A DNA stretch of 64,000 nt from Mucilaginibacter tolerans (GTDB lineage Bacteria; Bacteroidota; Bacteroidia; Sphingobacteriales; Sphingobacteriaceae): the NCBI RefSeq assembly GCF_030519375.1, contig NZ_JAUMKB010000002.1, positions 404,162 to 468,161 on the forward strand, written 5' to 3'. The position numbers and the translations under genes were made by a program. The notes under the pieces were generated by a model. That model ran no database searches, was not told where the DNA came from, and saw only the letters and a program-made list of their open reading frames with translations. Below are positions 35,917-44,995 of the stretch, piece after piece (position 1 is the first letter of the stretch; every line of letters begins with the position of its first letter).

Positions 35917-36567
35917 CTATTTTAAAGTCCTTATTTTACTCTGGTGAGTACTTACTTTTTTTACAGTCGAAATAACTTCACTGGCTGGAAATGTTTTTGA
36001 AAAGTCGGGATCGATATGATCATATTCAATTTGTCCGGTTGCCGACACGACATAAGTAGCCAATAGCGGCACATTGGTATCAATGCCCGAAAACTTATTC
36101 CATATCGGATCATGATCTGAGTATATCCTGAACTTTTCAGCAATCTGTTTATCCTTGTCGAAATAGAAACTCAATGATAAACTGTTATCCCATATCAGTT
36201 TTTCCAGTTTCCGGTCTTTTTCCGAGCTAATGATTAAAAGACTCGCTTTGTTTGCCGTAATATCATTCTGCAAAGAATTTAATTGCTTGAGCAGATCAAT
36301 ACCGTATTGCTGCCAGTGATACGAATAAAAACCGATAACCAGCGGTTTATTCAAAAGTTGATGGAATAAAACGGGCCCGTGTACCTCGACACCATTAAAA
36401 AACTGCTGCCATCTAGCCGGGTCTTTCTCCAGTGAAAAATCAGGAAGTACGTCCCCTGACCTTACAGGTTCTGATTTTTGAAACGATCTGAAAACCGGAT
36501 CTGGATCAGGTATGATCTCTGATATATCAAAGTATGGAAAACTGTTTACTTTAAGTGCTGACAACAT
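35917..36567 (-). CDS. Peroxiredoxin-like (AhpC/TSA-fold) protein without cysteines
   Basis: A 216-residue protein. The start of the fold is recognisable: SGDVLPDFSLEKD, then FYSYHWQQYGIDLLKQLNSLQ, which aligns with the F-Y-R-G-x-W-C-P-Y-C-x-x-x-L block of the peroxiredoxin-like family. Both cysteines are replaced (Q86 and G89) and I see no cysteine anywhere in the protein, so it cannot be a thiol peroxidase. It may bind a partner or ligand with the thioredoxin fold. It stands alone on its strand, between DUF4395 and the tRNA. Confidence 0.65.
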   Translation of the reverse strand: MLSALKVNSFPYFDISEIIPDPDPVFRSFQKSEPVRSGDVLPDFSLEKDPARWQQFFNGVEVHGPVLFHQLLNKPLVIGFYSYHWQQYGIDLLKQLNSLQNDITANKASLLIISSEKDRKLEKLIWDNSLSLSFYFDKDKQIAEKFRIYSDHDPIWNKFSGIDTNVPLLATYVVSATGQIEYDHIDPDFSKTFPASEVISTVKKVSTHQSKIRTLK

Positions 36568-36661
36568 AATCTATTTTTCTTTAGTAAATCGACAAGACAA
36601 ATGTATATATAATCTATCGATTTTGTAGTAATTTATTTTAAATTTTTTATTCTTCCTTTAA

Positions 36662-37114
36662 TTAGTTGTTTTTAAGCGAATTACTTAATTTATTTAACAT
36701 ACTGTAGACGCGGCATCCAGCGCAAAAGCCCAGAAATGCTTCCAGAAAAGCGAATAAAATCAGCACAGAAGTCACGATTAGCACGGCAGTAGTTAAATTT
36801 AGTAAGGTCAAAATCAATATACCTGCAGTAAATAACAGCCCTACCCCGGCAGCAAAGCGTTTAGGTGCCCTGTCAGTAGGTTTGTTCTTTATGTTGAATT
36901 GCTTTATCACAACGTCACTTAGAATTGCCAACAAGCTATATTTTCCCAGATTGTTAGCTCTTAGCAAAAAGTCGATTACCAGGAATGCCATGATGACCCA
37001 TGAGTTGGTAATCAAAAACGTTCCACCTAATAGTAAGACAAAAAAAGCCGTTACCCGTGCCTTATTCTCATTCATTGAGACAAAATCTACCGGGCATTGC
37101 ACATTATTCTCCAT
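36662..37114 (-). CDS. DUF4395 family membrane protein
   Basis: A 150-residue membrane protein. It starts with a CPVDF motif, has membrane segments at about 19-52 and 88-130, a cytoplasmic loop DRAPKRFAAGVG, and ends with FLGFCAGCRVYSML. The CPV start and GFCxGC end are the marks of DUF4395, often found with thiol-redox proteins. Here its neighbour is the peroxiredoxin-like gene, 95 bases downstream on the same strand, which fits a redox theme. The function is not known. Confidence 0.85.
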   Translation of the reverse strand: MENNVQCPVDFVSMNENKARVTAFFVLLLGGTFLITNSWVIMAFLVIDFLLRANNLGKYSLLAILSDVVIKQFNIKNKPTDRAPKRFAAGVGLLFTAGILILTLLNLTTAVLIVTSVLILFAFLEAFLGFCAGCRVYSMLNKLSNSLKNN

Positions 37115-37153
37115 ATTATAAATTAAAACGGTTCGGTTAACGGGAAAATTGGG

Positions 37154-38044
37154 TTACTCCACTCCTTTTACATTCATATGTAAAATATAGATGGCTTTTG
37201 ACGCAGTGATGAACAGATCATCTTTATTTTTCCCGCAAAAACAAAGGTTCGCGGTCCAGGGTTCATCAATTTTTATATGGGCTATTTTAATGCCCTGGGG
37301 GTTATAAACTATCACGCCATTTCCTGTTAAATAAACATTCCCTTTTTCATCCAAGGTCATACCATCCGAGCCCTGTTCAACAAACAAATGTTTATCAGTA
37401 AGACTCCCATCAGAGGAAATTTTATATTTAAAGGTTTTGTTAGCCTTTATATCAGCAATATATAAATACTTACCGTCGGGCGTTCCTACTATTCCATTTG
37501 GCTGCTCCATATCAGAAACTACCATTACAGGTTTATCACTGCCTTTCGGAAGATAGTAAACATTTTGTCCTTCTATGTCGGGTTTTTGCCTGTCCCAAAA
37601 GTCACGCTGATAATATGGATCGGTAAAATACAGGTCGCCATTCGGTGCTGCCCATACATCATTAGGGCCGTTTAACCGATGACCATTGTAATCATTCGCT
37701 AAAACTTTGATCTTTTTTGTGGGGCTAATGGCGATTAACTGATCCCTACTTTCGGCACATGAAACCAGGTTACCATTACTATCGAAATAGGTGCCATTGG
37801 AACGCAGAGCATCCTGCATAAAAACAGACAGCTTGCCATCTGCACTATATTCCCATATTTTGTTATTGGGTTGATCAGTAAAGAAAACATTCCCCTGCTT
37901 ATCAACGGACGAACCCTCTGTAAAGCTAAATTGCTTGGAGATCAACTTCGGCTTTGCTGTGGTATCATACAATTGCTGTGCCGATGTAGTTATAACAGCA
38001 CCAAAACACATTAAAAATAAAAGTGATAGCTTCTGATATTTCAT
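37154..38044 (-). CDS. SMP-30/gluconolactonase-like secreted beta-propeller
   Basis: A 296-residue protein with a cleavable signal peptide (to about residue 22, TSAQQ). Blades show the lactonase pattern: EGSSVDKQGNVFFTD, RLNGPNDVWAAPNGDLYFTDPYYQ (the metal-binding N-D and substrate Asp region), PNGIVGTPDGKYLYIAD, and GSDGMTLDEKGNVYLT. It likely hydrolyses a sugar lactone in the periplasm. It follows the GH29 fucosidase by 8 bases on the same strand, so the pair could process fucose from glycans and its oxidised lactone. Confidence 0.88.
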   Translation of the reverse strand: MKYQKLSLLFLMCFGAVITTSAQQLYDTTAKPKLISKQFSFTEGSSVDKQGNVFFTDQPNNKIWEYSADGKLSVFMQDALRSNGTYFDSNGNLVSCAESRDQLIAISPTKKIKVLANDYNGHRLNGPNDVWAAPNGDLYFTDPYYQRDFWDRQKPDIEGQNVYYLPKGSDKPVMVVSDMEQPNGIVGTPDGKYLYIADIKANKTFKYKISSDGSLTDKHLFVEQGSDGMTLDEKGNVYLTGNGVIVYNPQGIKIAHIKIDEPWTANLCFCGKNKDDLFITASKAIYILHMNVKGVE

Positions 38045-38052
38045 CTCTAAAG

Positions 38053-39543
38053 TTAGCCTTTTTTAGAAAGGTTCGGCTCACTGTACAATCCAAAATCACT
38101 CAAAGCAATACAAACCGGCGCTTTGGTAATTCTTAAACGTACTTTGTTTGTAGTGATATTTTCTGGTAGACGGATCAGGCGGTTACCCCCTATGCTTGTT
38201 GCAGTAGCAACCTGGCGCCATTTGCTATCCTGCCATACGTCTACCGCTACTTCGTCTATACGTTGTCCGAGTTTAATATTTTCGCGCAACTGAATAATAT
38301 TGAAAGATTTCTTTTTATGAAGATCGAGCACCAGTTCGGGTGTTTTCACCTTGTCATCGGTAGCCCAATAACTATAACGATCATTATCCAATAAACGGGC
38401 CGGGCCAAATTTTGCCAGGTTCCCCCCTCTTACATTGTTTGCTTTTAAAATAGCACCTTTAGCTAAGTTATTGGCAAAAGTTTGTTTCAATAAATCACCA
38501 AACCCTTTCAGAGACTTTACGTCGTTATCACTCAATAAACCTCTTCTGTCTGGCGATAATCCCAGATCCAAACAAGCGCCATGCCCGACACTCATAAAAT
38601 ACAGATTAAAAAGCGAATCAGGTGTTTTCACCTTTTCATCCTGCTCTTTATGATAAAACCATCCTGGTCTTAGCGGAACATCGCATTCTGCCGGCATCCA
38701 GTATTTGCCGTCACGGTGGCCTTCTGTACCTTCAGAGTCCTTCGTAAAACCATTTCCTGGCTCTTTACCAGGCTCCGGCGCATGAGGCGTATAAGTTGCC
38801 CAGCATGTCTCGCCTGCATGACCTGCCTCATTTCCAACCCAGCGCACATCCGGACCAACATCACCGAAGATTGTTGCATTTGGCTGTAGTTTCCTTGCTA
38901 TACCCCATGTTTCAGGCCAGCCATAGTAGGTTGAACGGTCTATTTTGCGCACTTCTTTTGCACCGCCATAATAGCCATCTCCGCCATTGGCGCCATCATG
39001 CCATACTATAAACAGCGGGCCATAATTACTATATAATTCTGCCAATTGTTTGCGGTAAACTTCTGTCACATACTCGGGCTTTCCGTACAATGCACTGTTC
39101 CTGTCCCATGGTGAGCAGTACACACCCAATTTAATACCTAACTTATCACAAGCTTCACGGTACTCTTTTAAAATGTCGCCTTTGCCATCCTTATATAGAC
39201 TTTTCGATATGTTGTGTTCCGTTGTTTTGGTGGGCCACATGCAAAAACCGTCGTGATGTTTTGCAACGACTACTATACCCTTAAAGCCGCCTGCTTTTAG
39301 CGAACTCACTATTTGCATAGCACTAAATTCGGTTGGATTTACAATTTTGGGATCCTCATCTCCAAATCCCCATTCTTTATCAGTATAGGTATCCGGCCCG
39401 AAGTGAATAATGCAATACATTTCCGTTTCCTGCCATTGCAACTGTCCTTTTGTGGGCAAAGGGCCATAAGGCTTCGGAGCAGATTGGCTAAAAGTATAAA
39501 TTACGAATAAACAAGCGAGGAGCGTCAAGCAGATTCTTTTCAT
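38053..39543 (-). CDS. Alpha-L-fucosidase, GH29
   Basis: A 496-residue secreted glycosidase with signal peptide to about residue 20. The GH29 barrel shows EMYCIIHFGPDTYTDKEWGFG, AKHHDGFCMWP (H96, H97) and FIVWHDGANGGDG, where D183 is the likely nucleophile. The last 120 residues form a galactose-binding/F5-8-type domain (LLDNDRYSYWATDD). It removes terminal alpha-L-fucose. It heads a two-gene unit with the SMP-30 protein and is divergent from the GH3 gene. No SusC/SusD pair is adjacent. Confidence 0.93.
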   Translation of the reverse strand: MKRICLTLLACLFVIYTFSQSAPKPYGPLPTKGQLQWQETEMYCIIHFGPDTYTDKEWGFGDEDPKIVNPTEFSAMQIVSSLKAGGFKGIVVVAKHHDGFCMWPTKTTEHNISKSLYKDGKGDILKEYREACDKLGIKLGVYCSPWDRNSALYGKPEYVTEVYRKQLAELYSNYGPLFIVWHDGANGGDGYYGGAKEVRKIDRSTYYGWPETWGIARKLQPNATIFGDVGPDVRWVGNEAGHAGETCWATYTPHAPEPGKEPGNGFTKDSEGTEGHRDGKYWMPAECDVPLRPGWFYHKEQDEKVKTPDSLFNLYFMSVGHGACLDLGLSPDRRGLLSDNDVKSLKGFGDLLKQTFANNLAKGAILKANNVRGGNLAKFGPARLLDNDRYSYWATDDKVKTPELVLDLHKKKSFNIIQLRENIKLGQRIDEVAVDVWQDSKWRQVATATSIGGNRLIRLPENITTNKVRLRITKAPVCIALSDFGLYSEPNLSKKG

Positions 39544-39645
39544 TAGATATTAGTGTGGTTGGTTGCTAAAATAGCAATTTTTAGATTAACCGTTCGGTAA
39601 ACATTTCTTGTGAGCTTTTATTTTTCTCCTTATGTTTAGACCGTA

Positions 39646-41808
39646 ATGAAAAAATCAATAAAACTCTTTGCTATTGCCATTTTGGCCTGTTTTTATTCTG
39701 CGCTCGTTCAGGCTCAATCTGTGCCGTTATATAAAGATATGAGCCAACCAATCGATGGCCGTGTTAAGGACTTGGTGTCGAAATTGACCTTGGAAGAAAA
39801 GGTCTCATTATTAGGCTATAACAGCAAAGCTGTACCACGTTTGGGTATCCCCGCTTATAACTGGTGGAACGAAGGTCTACATGGCGTGGCACGTGCGGGC
39901 GAAGCAACTATATTTCCTCAAGCTATCGGAATGGCAGCGACATTTAATGATGACCTGATCAAACAGGTTTCTACTGTAATATCCACCGAAGCCCGCGCAA
40001 AATATAATCTTGCTATACAGAAGGATCGCCATTTGCAATATATGGGGTTGACTTTTTGGACGCCAAACATCAACATTTTCCGCGACCCACGCTGGGGCCG
40101 GGGTCAGGAGACTTATGGCGAAGACCCATTCCTGACAGCTACCATAGGCAGCGCCTTTGTAAAAGGCCTACAGGGTGATGATCCGCGTTATTTAAAGGCA
40201 TCCGCAACCGCCAAACACTTTGCCGTTCACAGCGGGCCGGAGGCTACCCGGGATTATTTTGATGCGAAAGTGGATGAAAAAGATTTCCGCGAAACTTATT
40301 TGTATGCTTTTCATGTTCTTGTTAATTCAGGCGTCGAATCAGTAATGAGCGCCTATAATCGCATTAATGGCGTACCTAATTCGATCAATAAAGCCCTTTT
40401 GACTGATATATTAAGGAAAGAATGGGGTTTCAAAGGTCACGTGGTAACTGATTGCGGAGCTTTGGACGACGTATATTCCACGCATAAGACTTTACCAAAT
40501 GCAGTTGAGGTAGCAGCAGCGGCTATTAAAGCCGGTATCGACCTGGATTGTTCGAGCATACTGCAGAACGATGTGATCAAAGCGATCGATCAGAAGCTGA
40601 TAACCGAAAAAGAAGTAGATCAGCGGTTAACCGAACTTCTGCGTACTGAGTTTAAGCTTGGTTTTTATGACGATGCTCAAAAAGTACCATACCATAATTA
40701 TGGAGCTGACAGTGTGCACAACGCATCACACGTGGCTTTGTCACGTAAAGTGGCGCAACAGAGCATGGTGTTATTAAAGAATAACAATAATGTACTACCT
40801 CTTAATAAAGCTGATTACCCAAGCATCATGATATTGGGCCCTAATGCAGCTGCATTCGACCCAATGGTAGGCAATTATCATGGTGTAAGCAGCAAGGTGG
40901 TGAATTTTGTGGAAGGCATTACCGGTGCGGTTGACCCCGGTACACGGATAGAATACGACCTTGGCTCCGATTATACGGACACTACCCATTTTGGTGGTAC
41001 CTGGGCTGCAGGGAATTGTTCTGTTACAATAGCCGTTGTTGGCTTATCCCCGGTTTTGGAGGGTGAGGCAGGCGATGCCTTTCTTTCCAAGTCAGGCGGC
41101 GATAAAAAAGACCTGAGTCTGCCTGCCAGCGAAATCGCATTTATGAAGACTTTGAGGCACAGTGTTAAGACTCCGATTATTGCTGTGGTGACCGCAGGCA
41201 GTGATGTCGATATTTCAGCTATCGAACCTTATGCTGATGCTATTGTATTTGGCTGGTACCCGGGCGAACAGGGCGGAAATGCATTTGCAGATCTGCTTTT
41301 TGGAAAAGTATCCCCTTCGGGCCATTTGCCACTTACCTTTTATAAATCGATAAAAGATGTTCCGGATTATTCTGATTATTCTATGAAGGGCCGCACCTAC
41401 CGTTATTTTAACGGACCGGTACAATATCCGTTTGGTTTCGGTTTGAGCTATACATCTTTTGAGTACCAGGCAGAACAAAGTCCTGCGAAGAAATATACTG
41501 CAAAGGATACTTTAAGTGTTACCGTAAAAGTTAAAAACACAGGTAAAATGGATGGCGACGAAGTAGTGCAAGCTTATATCGAATACCCACAGGCTGACCG
41601 CATGCCAGTGAAAGAATTAAAAGGATTTAAGAAAGTGTCCGTTACTAAAAGTGGCGAACAATCGGTAACCATCAAAATACCTGTAAAAGATCTGCAAAAA
41701 TGGGATCTGAAAACCCACGGATGGAAAACATATCCTGGTAATTACAAATTAACATTAGGCAGCAGCTCGCAGGACGATAAGTTGAATTTTGCCTTTACGA
41801 TAAAATAG
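39646..41808 (+). CDS. GH3 glycoside hydrolase (beta-xylosidase/beta-glucosidase type)
   Basis: A 720-residue secreted enzyme with signal peptide ending VQAQ at about residue 24. The N-terminal barrel has NEGLHGVAR, FRDPRWGRGQETYGEDP, ASAKHF-type ATAKHFAVHSGPE, and VTDCGA with the nucleophile D269. The second domain and a C-terminal Fn3-like domain (VKNTGKMDGDEVVQAY) complete the family layout. The NWWNEGLHG form and VTDCGA are typical of beta-xylosidases and arabinofuranosidases, so xylan side activity is likely. Divergent from the fucosidase with a shared 100-base promoter region. Confidence 0.92.
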   Translation: MKKSIKLFAIAILACFYSALVQAQSVPLYKDMSQPIDGRVKDLVSKLTLEEKVSLLGYNSKAVPRLGIPAYNWWNEGLHGVARAGEATIFPQAIGMAATFNDDLIKQVSTVISTEARAKYNLAIQKDRHLQYMGLTFWTPNINIFRDPRWGRGQETYGEDPFLTATIGSAFVKGLQGDDPRYLKASATAKHFAVHSGPEATRDYFDAKVDEKDFRETYLYAFHVLVNSGVESVMSAYNRINGVPNSINKALLTDILRKEWGFKGHVVTDCGALDDVYSTHKTLPNAVEVAAAAIKAGIDLDCSSILQNDVIKAIDQKLITEKEVDQRLTELLRTEFKLGFYDDAQKVPYHNYGADSVHNASHVALSRKVAQQSMVLLKNNNNVLPLNKADYPSIMILGPNAAAFDPMVGNYHGVSSKVVNFVEGITGAVDPGTRIEYDLGSDYTDTTHFGGTWAAGNCSVTIAVVGLSPVLEGEAGDAFLSKSGGDKKDLSLPASEIAFMKTLRHSVKTPIIAVVTAGSDVDISAIEPYADAIVFGWYPGEQGGNAFADLLFGKVSPSGHLPLTFYKSIKDVPDYSDYSMKGRTYRYFNGPVQYPFGFGLSYTSFEYQAEQSPAKKYTAKDTLSVTVKVKNTGKMDGDEVVQAYIEYPQADRMPVKELKGFKKVSVTKSGEQSVTIKIPVKDLQKWDLKTHGWKTYPGNYKLTLGSSSQDDKLNFAFTIK

Positions 41809-41813
41809 GCGTT

Positions 41814-42275
41814 TTGTATTCAAAAGACGAAGCATCTCAACTCAAGCAAACCTTCTGGACTACCTTCGGTCAATACATTTCACCTCAATTATCGGCCGAA
41901 GGTTTAAGAGTGAACTGGGTAAATTATAAGACCGGTATCAAATACATCTATTTCAGGATGGAAGCCGGAAAAAAGTCGGCGTCCATAGCTATTGAAATTG
42001 TACACCCTGATGCAGGTATCCAGGAATTGTTTTTTGAGCAGTTCCTGGAGTTAAAGAATGTGCTTCATTCAGCTCTAAATGAAGAATGGGAATGGCAACT
42101 ACACCGTATGGATGAGGAAGGAAAAATTACCAGTCGTATAATAAGGCAATTATATGGCGTGAGCATCTTTAACAAAAACGACTGGCCCGCATTGATTTCC
42201 TTTTTTAAGCCTAGAGTAATCGCGCTGGACGAATTCTGGAGCGATGCCAAATATGCATTCGATGCACTTAAATAA
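41814..42275 (+). CDS. DUF4268 protein
   Basis: A 153-residue soluble protein that starts at a TTG five bases after the GH3 stop. It shows the DUF4268 pattern: FWTTFGQYI near the start, WVNYKTGIKYIYFRM, and FFKPRVIALDEFWSDAK at the end. Some DUF4268 domains occur in restriction-related proteins, but stand-alone copies like this are common in Bacteroidota and uncharacterised. Its last eight bases overlap the end of the convergent VOC gene. Confidence 0.8.
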   Translation: MYSKDEASQLKQTFWTTFGQYISPQLSAEGLRVNWVNYKTGIKYIYFRMEAGKKSASIAIEIVHPDAGIQELFFEQFLELKNVLHSALNEEWEWQLHRMDEEGKITSRIIRQLYGVSIFNKNDWPALISFFKPRVIALDEFWSDAKYAFDALK

Positions 42276-42666
42276 CTTTCTCAATTACCCATTGATGGCC
42301 GAACGGGTCCCTGATATCTCCCTGCCTGTAGCCATAATCATAATCCTGCATAGGTGAGATCACTGTTGCGCCTGCAGCAATAGCCTTTTCCATTACCGCA
42401 TCCGGATCGGCGACCATCAGCCCCATAATGGTGGTGGTACCGCCACACAAGGCCGGACTATATTGCCTTGCGCTTGGTTTTTCTTCGTGGATATGAAACA
42501 ATGCGCCTCCTATTTCCAGTTCCGAAACATGAACCGTGCCATCATCATTGCTAAAGCGTCGCAGCTCAATCGCATCAAAAGCCTTCTTATAAAACGCAAC
42601 AACTTCAGCACCATTTTTCGCTACAAAAAACTGCGGGACAAAGGTCGTTTGTGTAAATACTTTCAT
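42268..42666 (-). CDS. VOC-family (PhnB-like glyoxalase fold) protein
   Basis: A 132-residue protein with one paired beta-alpha-beta-beta-beta module: FFVAKNGAEVVAFYKKAF, HVSELEIGGALFHIHEE, and DYDYGYRQGDIRDPFGHQWVI. This is the PhnB-like pattern of the vicinal-oxygen-chelate superfamily. Histidine and glutamate positions for a metal are partly present, but the substrate cannot be inferred. It is followed upstream by a gene for a SnoaL-like protein on the same strand. Confidence 0.85.
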   Translation of the reverse strand: MKVFTQTTFVPQFFVAKNGAEVVAFYKKAFDAIELRRFSNDDGTVHVSELEIGGALFHIHEEKPSARQYSPALCGGTTTIMGLMVADPDAVMEKAIAAGATVISPMQDYDYGYRQGDIRDPFGHQWVIEKVI

Positions 42667-42673
42667 AGCAGAA

Positions 42674-43114
42674 TTAACTTGAATGATCGTGCAATATCTT
42701 CCAGCCGTCTTTGGTCAATATCATTACCAACGAATAACGGCCAGATCTCTCCGGTAAATTATTGCCCGACAAAGTGAATTTTCCGGTCAGCAGGGCATAC
42801 TTTTCTCCCAATAAGGTCACTTTCAGATCATCATAATGCAGGTTCTGTTTGGGCATTTTACCGTTAAAGTATTTCTTTTCATACAGTTCTCTAATCGTAT
42901 TTATCCCTGCCGGACCGGTGGGCATCATCATGGTCGACTCATCGGTATACATCTTCATAAAGCTTTCCAGGTCACCTTTGTTCCAGTCGTTCTCTGAATT
43001 TTTCATTGCTGTAATGATCTTTGTTTGAGCATCCTGTGCACGAACAGAGATTGTAAGCACAGAAAAGCTTAAGAAACATAATAGGGGTAAGATAAACTTT
43101 GGGATGAGTTTCAT
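42674..43114 (-). CDS. Secreted NTF2-like protein (SgcJ/EcaC type)
   Basis: A 146-residue protein with a signal peptide (MKLIPKFILP to about VRAQ) and an NTF2/SnoaL-like fold: IITAMKNSENDWNKGDLESFMKMYTDESTMM, then GKFTLSG and DGWKILHDHSS, typical of the DUF4440/SgcJ group. I chose the ATG at 43114 because the signal peptide begins there; the frame also opens at 43165. It follows an alpha/beta hydrolase gene on the same strand. Confidence 0.85.
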   Translation of the reverse strand: MKLIPKFILPLLCFLSFSVLTISVRAQDAQTKIITAMKNSENDWNKGDLESFMKMYTDESTMMMPTGPAGINTIRELYEKKYFNGKMPKQNLHYDDLKVTLLGEKYALLTGKFTLSGNNLPERSGRYSLVMILTKDGWKILHDHSS

Positions 43115-43177
43115 ATTAATTGGATTGAGATTGGTCAAGCCAATTTCTGAAATAAAAATGAGCAAATCAAAGCTTAA

Positions 43178-44203
43178 TTATTTCAAATTCTCTTTGAAGA
43201 AATTTGCAGCCATTTGGCCTACCTGTTGGTGTATCGCATGGCGGTCAACAGATGTATCGTCCATAAAATAAACCGGTGCTTCTTTTTTTACGGGATCAGT
43301 GGCTTCGCCTAAGAACACGTAGTGATTGGCCTTGCCTTTGATCAATAAATATTTGGACGCTGGTATCAAGTCATGATAGTGTTCTGCATTGGTTTTATAC
43401 GGAGTGATGCTGTCGCCTTCAACTTCAACAATATAAAGTGGTTTATCAATCTCTTTTACCTGAGATTTGTCGGCAAATCCTTGTCCTACTGCCGGGCATA
43501 TTGCAAAAAATGCCTTGATGCGTTTATCCTTTAGGTGCTGTGGACTATTTTTGAAAGATTCATCCGGTTTTCCTGTTTTGATGACTTCCATCAAACCGGG
43601 AAATTCGGGTATGTTAGCTTCTTTTTGGCCTTGCGGGCTGTTAGTGAAGTTTTTCAACGCATCAAAACTGAGCACACCGCCAGCAAGGGCTATCGTAGTA
43701 TAGCCGCCTATTGAGAAGCCAGCAGCTCCTATCTTGTCCTGATCAATTTCTGGACCGAATTTTGGGTCGTTCAGCAATTGGGTTAACACAAAACTGATAT
43801 CGCGTGGCCTTTGCCAAGGCGTTACAAAGTCAATCGCTATTTTGTTATCATAGGTATTCCCCCAATGATCCACAGCTGCTACCATAAATCCGTTTTGCAC
43901 CAATATATCGGCGAGCCACTCCAGCGTAAGCCGACCTCCGCCTGTGCCATGCGAGATCATGATGAGCGGGTATTTTTTATTGGCTATTTTTCCGTCCTTT
44001 ACTGTCTCCATCCGTGGAAATGGCACAAAACCCGTGTTATGCTTTTGCATTGAATCAGTTGTTGGATACCATACTTCGGTAATCAACGGCCGTTTTCTCA
44101 GGGTATCATTAAAACGGATGGTGGCCTCTCCAATAGTTATATTTTGTGCTGAAGCAATTGCAGGTAAAAGGAATGCACTTATTATGATTATTATTCTTCT
44201 CAT
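43178..44203 (-). CDS. Secreted alpha/beta hydrolase (PAF-acetylhydrolase/dienelactone-hydrolase-like)
   Basis: A 341-residue protein with signal peptide MRRIIIIISAFLLPAIASAQ. It has the oxyanion-side HGTGGGR, the nucleophile elbow GFSIGG (S164) and late acidic and His segments (VEGDSITPYK, KANHYVFL). The layout with the long insert resembles PAF-acetylhydrolase-like esterases of Bacteroidota. Substrate unknown. The upstream gene on the same strand is a Crp-type regulator divergent in function, with no visible shared operon. Confidence 0.85.
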   Translation of the reverse strand: MRRIIIIISAFLLPAIASAQNITIGEATIRFNDTLRKRPLITEVWYPTTDSMQKHNTGFVPFPRMETVKDGKIANKKYPLIMISHGTGGGRLTLEWLADILVQNGFMVAAVDHWGNTYDNKIAIDFVTPWQRPRDISFVLTQLLNDPKFGPEIDQDKIGAAGFSIGGYTTIALAGGVLSFDALKNFTNSPQGQKEANIPEFPGLMEVIKTGKPDESFKNSPQHLKDKRIKAFFAICPAVGQGFADKSQVKEIDKPLYIVEVEGDSITPYKTNAEHYHDLIPASKYLLIKGKANHYVFLGEATDPVKKEAPVYFMDDTSVDRHAIHQQVGQMAANFFKENLK

Positions 44204-44269
44204 GTTCGATTTTTAATAAGACAAAACACGCGATAAATCATTACATCAATATTGACAAAAGTCAATAAA

Positions 44270-44839
44270 TTAAACTTTTGATTTCAACCGGCTCAAGGTT
44301 TCCTGCGATATGCCGAGATAATCGGCAATGATCTTGGATGGCAATTTTTGAATAAGATCAGGGTTATCTTCCATCAGCAATGCATATCGTTCTTTCGCAT
44401 TCATAGTGATCAGGCTTTCAATGCGTTTTATGGATGCGATATAACTCTGTTCCAGGTTAGTCAGGTATATTTTCCCCCAGGCCGGAAAAATATCGGACAA
44501 TGACCTGAACTCTTTATAGTTTAAATAAAATAGTTCTGATGCTCCGATACTTTGTATAAAAGCCTGTGACGGTTCCTGCAAAATAAAACTTGGAAATGCT
44601 GTTCCGAACCAGCCCTCGGGTATCAGCATACGCGTTGATTCGCGGCCATCTTTATCCATCAAATAGACACGGAGACAGCCTTTACTTACAAAATACACAT
44701 ACCGGCATATGTCACCTGCTTCTAGCAATATCTCACCCCGCTTAGCCTTTTTAGATTTCAGCCTATTGCAGAACGCTGCAATTTCTTGGTCACTTATAGC
44801 TGCATGTTTTCTAAGATATTCTTCCAGTAACTGGTACAT
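44270..44839 (-). CDS. Crp/Fnr-family transcriptional regulator
   Basis: A 189-residue regulator. An N-terminal cyclic-nucleotide-binding-like beta-roll (KRGEILLEAGDICRYVYFVSKGCLRVY) is followed by a dimer helix and a C-terminal winged-helix motif (LPSKIIADYLGISQETLSRLKSKV). The short form is common in Bacteroidota. It lies 66 bases upstream of the alpha/beta hydrolase gene on the same strand and may control it. No ligand residues (Arg/Ser of true cAMP sites) are evident. Confidence 0.9.
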   Translation of the reverse strand: MYQLLEEYLRKHAAISDQEIAAFCNRLKSKKAKRGEILLEAGDICRYVYFVSKGCLRVYLMDKDGRESTRMLIPEGWFGTAFPSFILQEPSQAFIQSIGASELFYLNYKEFRSLSDIFPAWGKIYLTNLEQSYIASIKRIESLITMNAKERYALLMEDNPDLIQKLPSKIIADYLGISQETLSRLKSKV

Positions 44840-44983
44840 TTCGGGTTTATTTCATGTCGAATATAACCCAAATCATTGTAATAAAATTACACTTCGTTAC
44901 TCTAAAAGGGCAAATAAGGTTCCCGGGAAACAATTTTTATTTTTTTTAAAATGTTTTTCAGGGACAATCGTCTCTACCTTTAA

Positions 44984-44990
44984 AGGAGAA
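44984..44990 (+). promoter_or_regulatory. Ribosome binding site deciding a TTG start
   Basis: AGGAG within AAGGAGAA ends at 44988, seven bases before the TTG of the sigma factor gene. Such strong sites are rare in this window, so it supports the TTG over the later ATG. Confidence 0.6.
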
Positions 44991-44995
44991 ACAAA

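Noticed and set aside
41814..42275. Part of a restriction system (DUF4268)
   Set aside because: The protein is stand-alone with no nuclease or methylase beside it.
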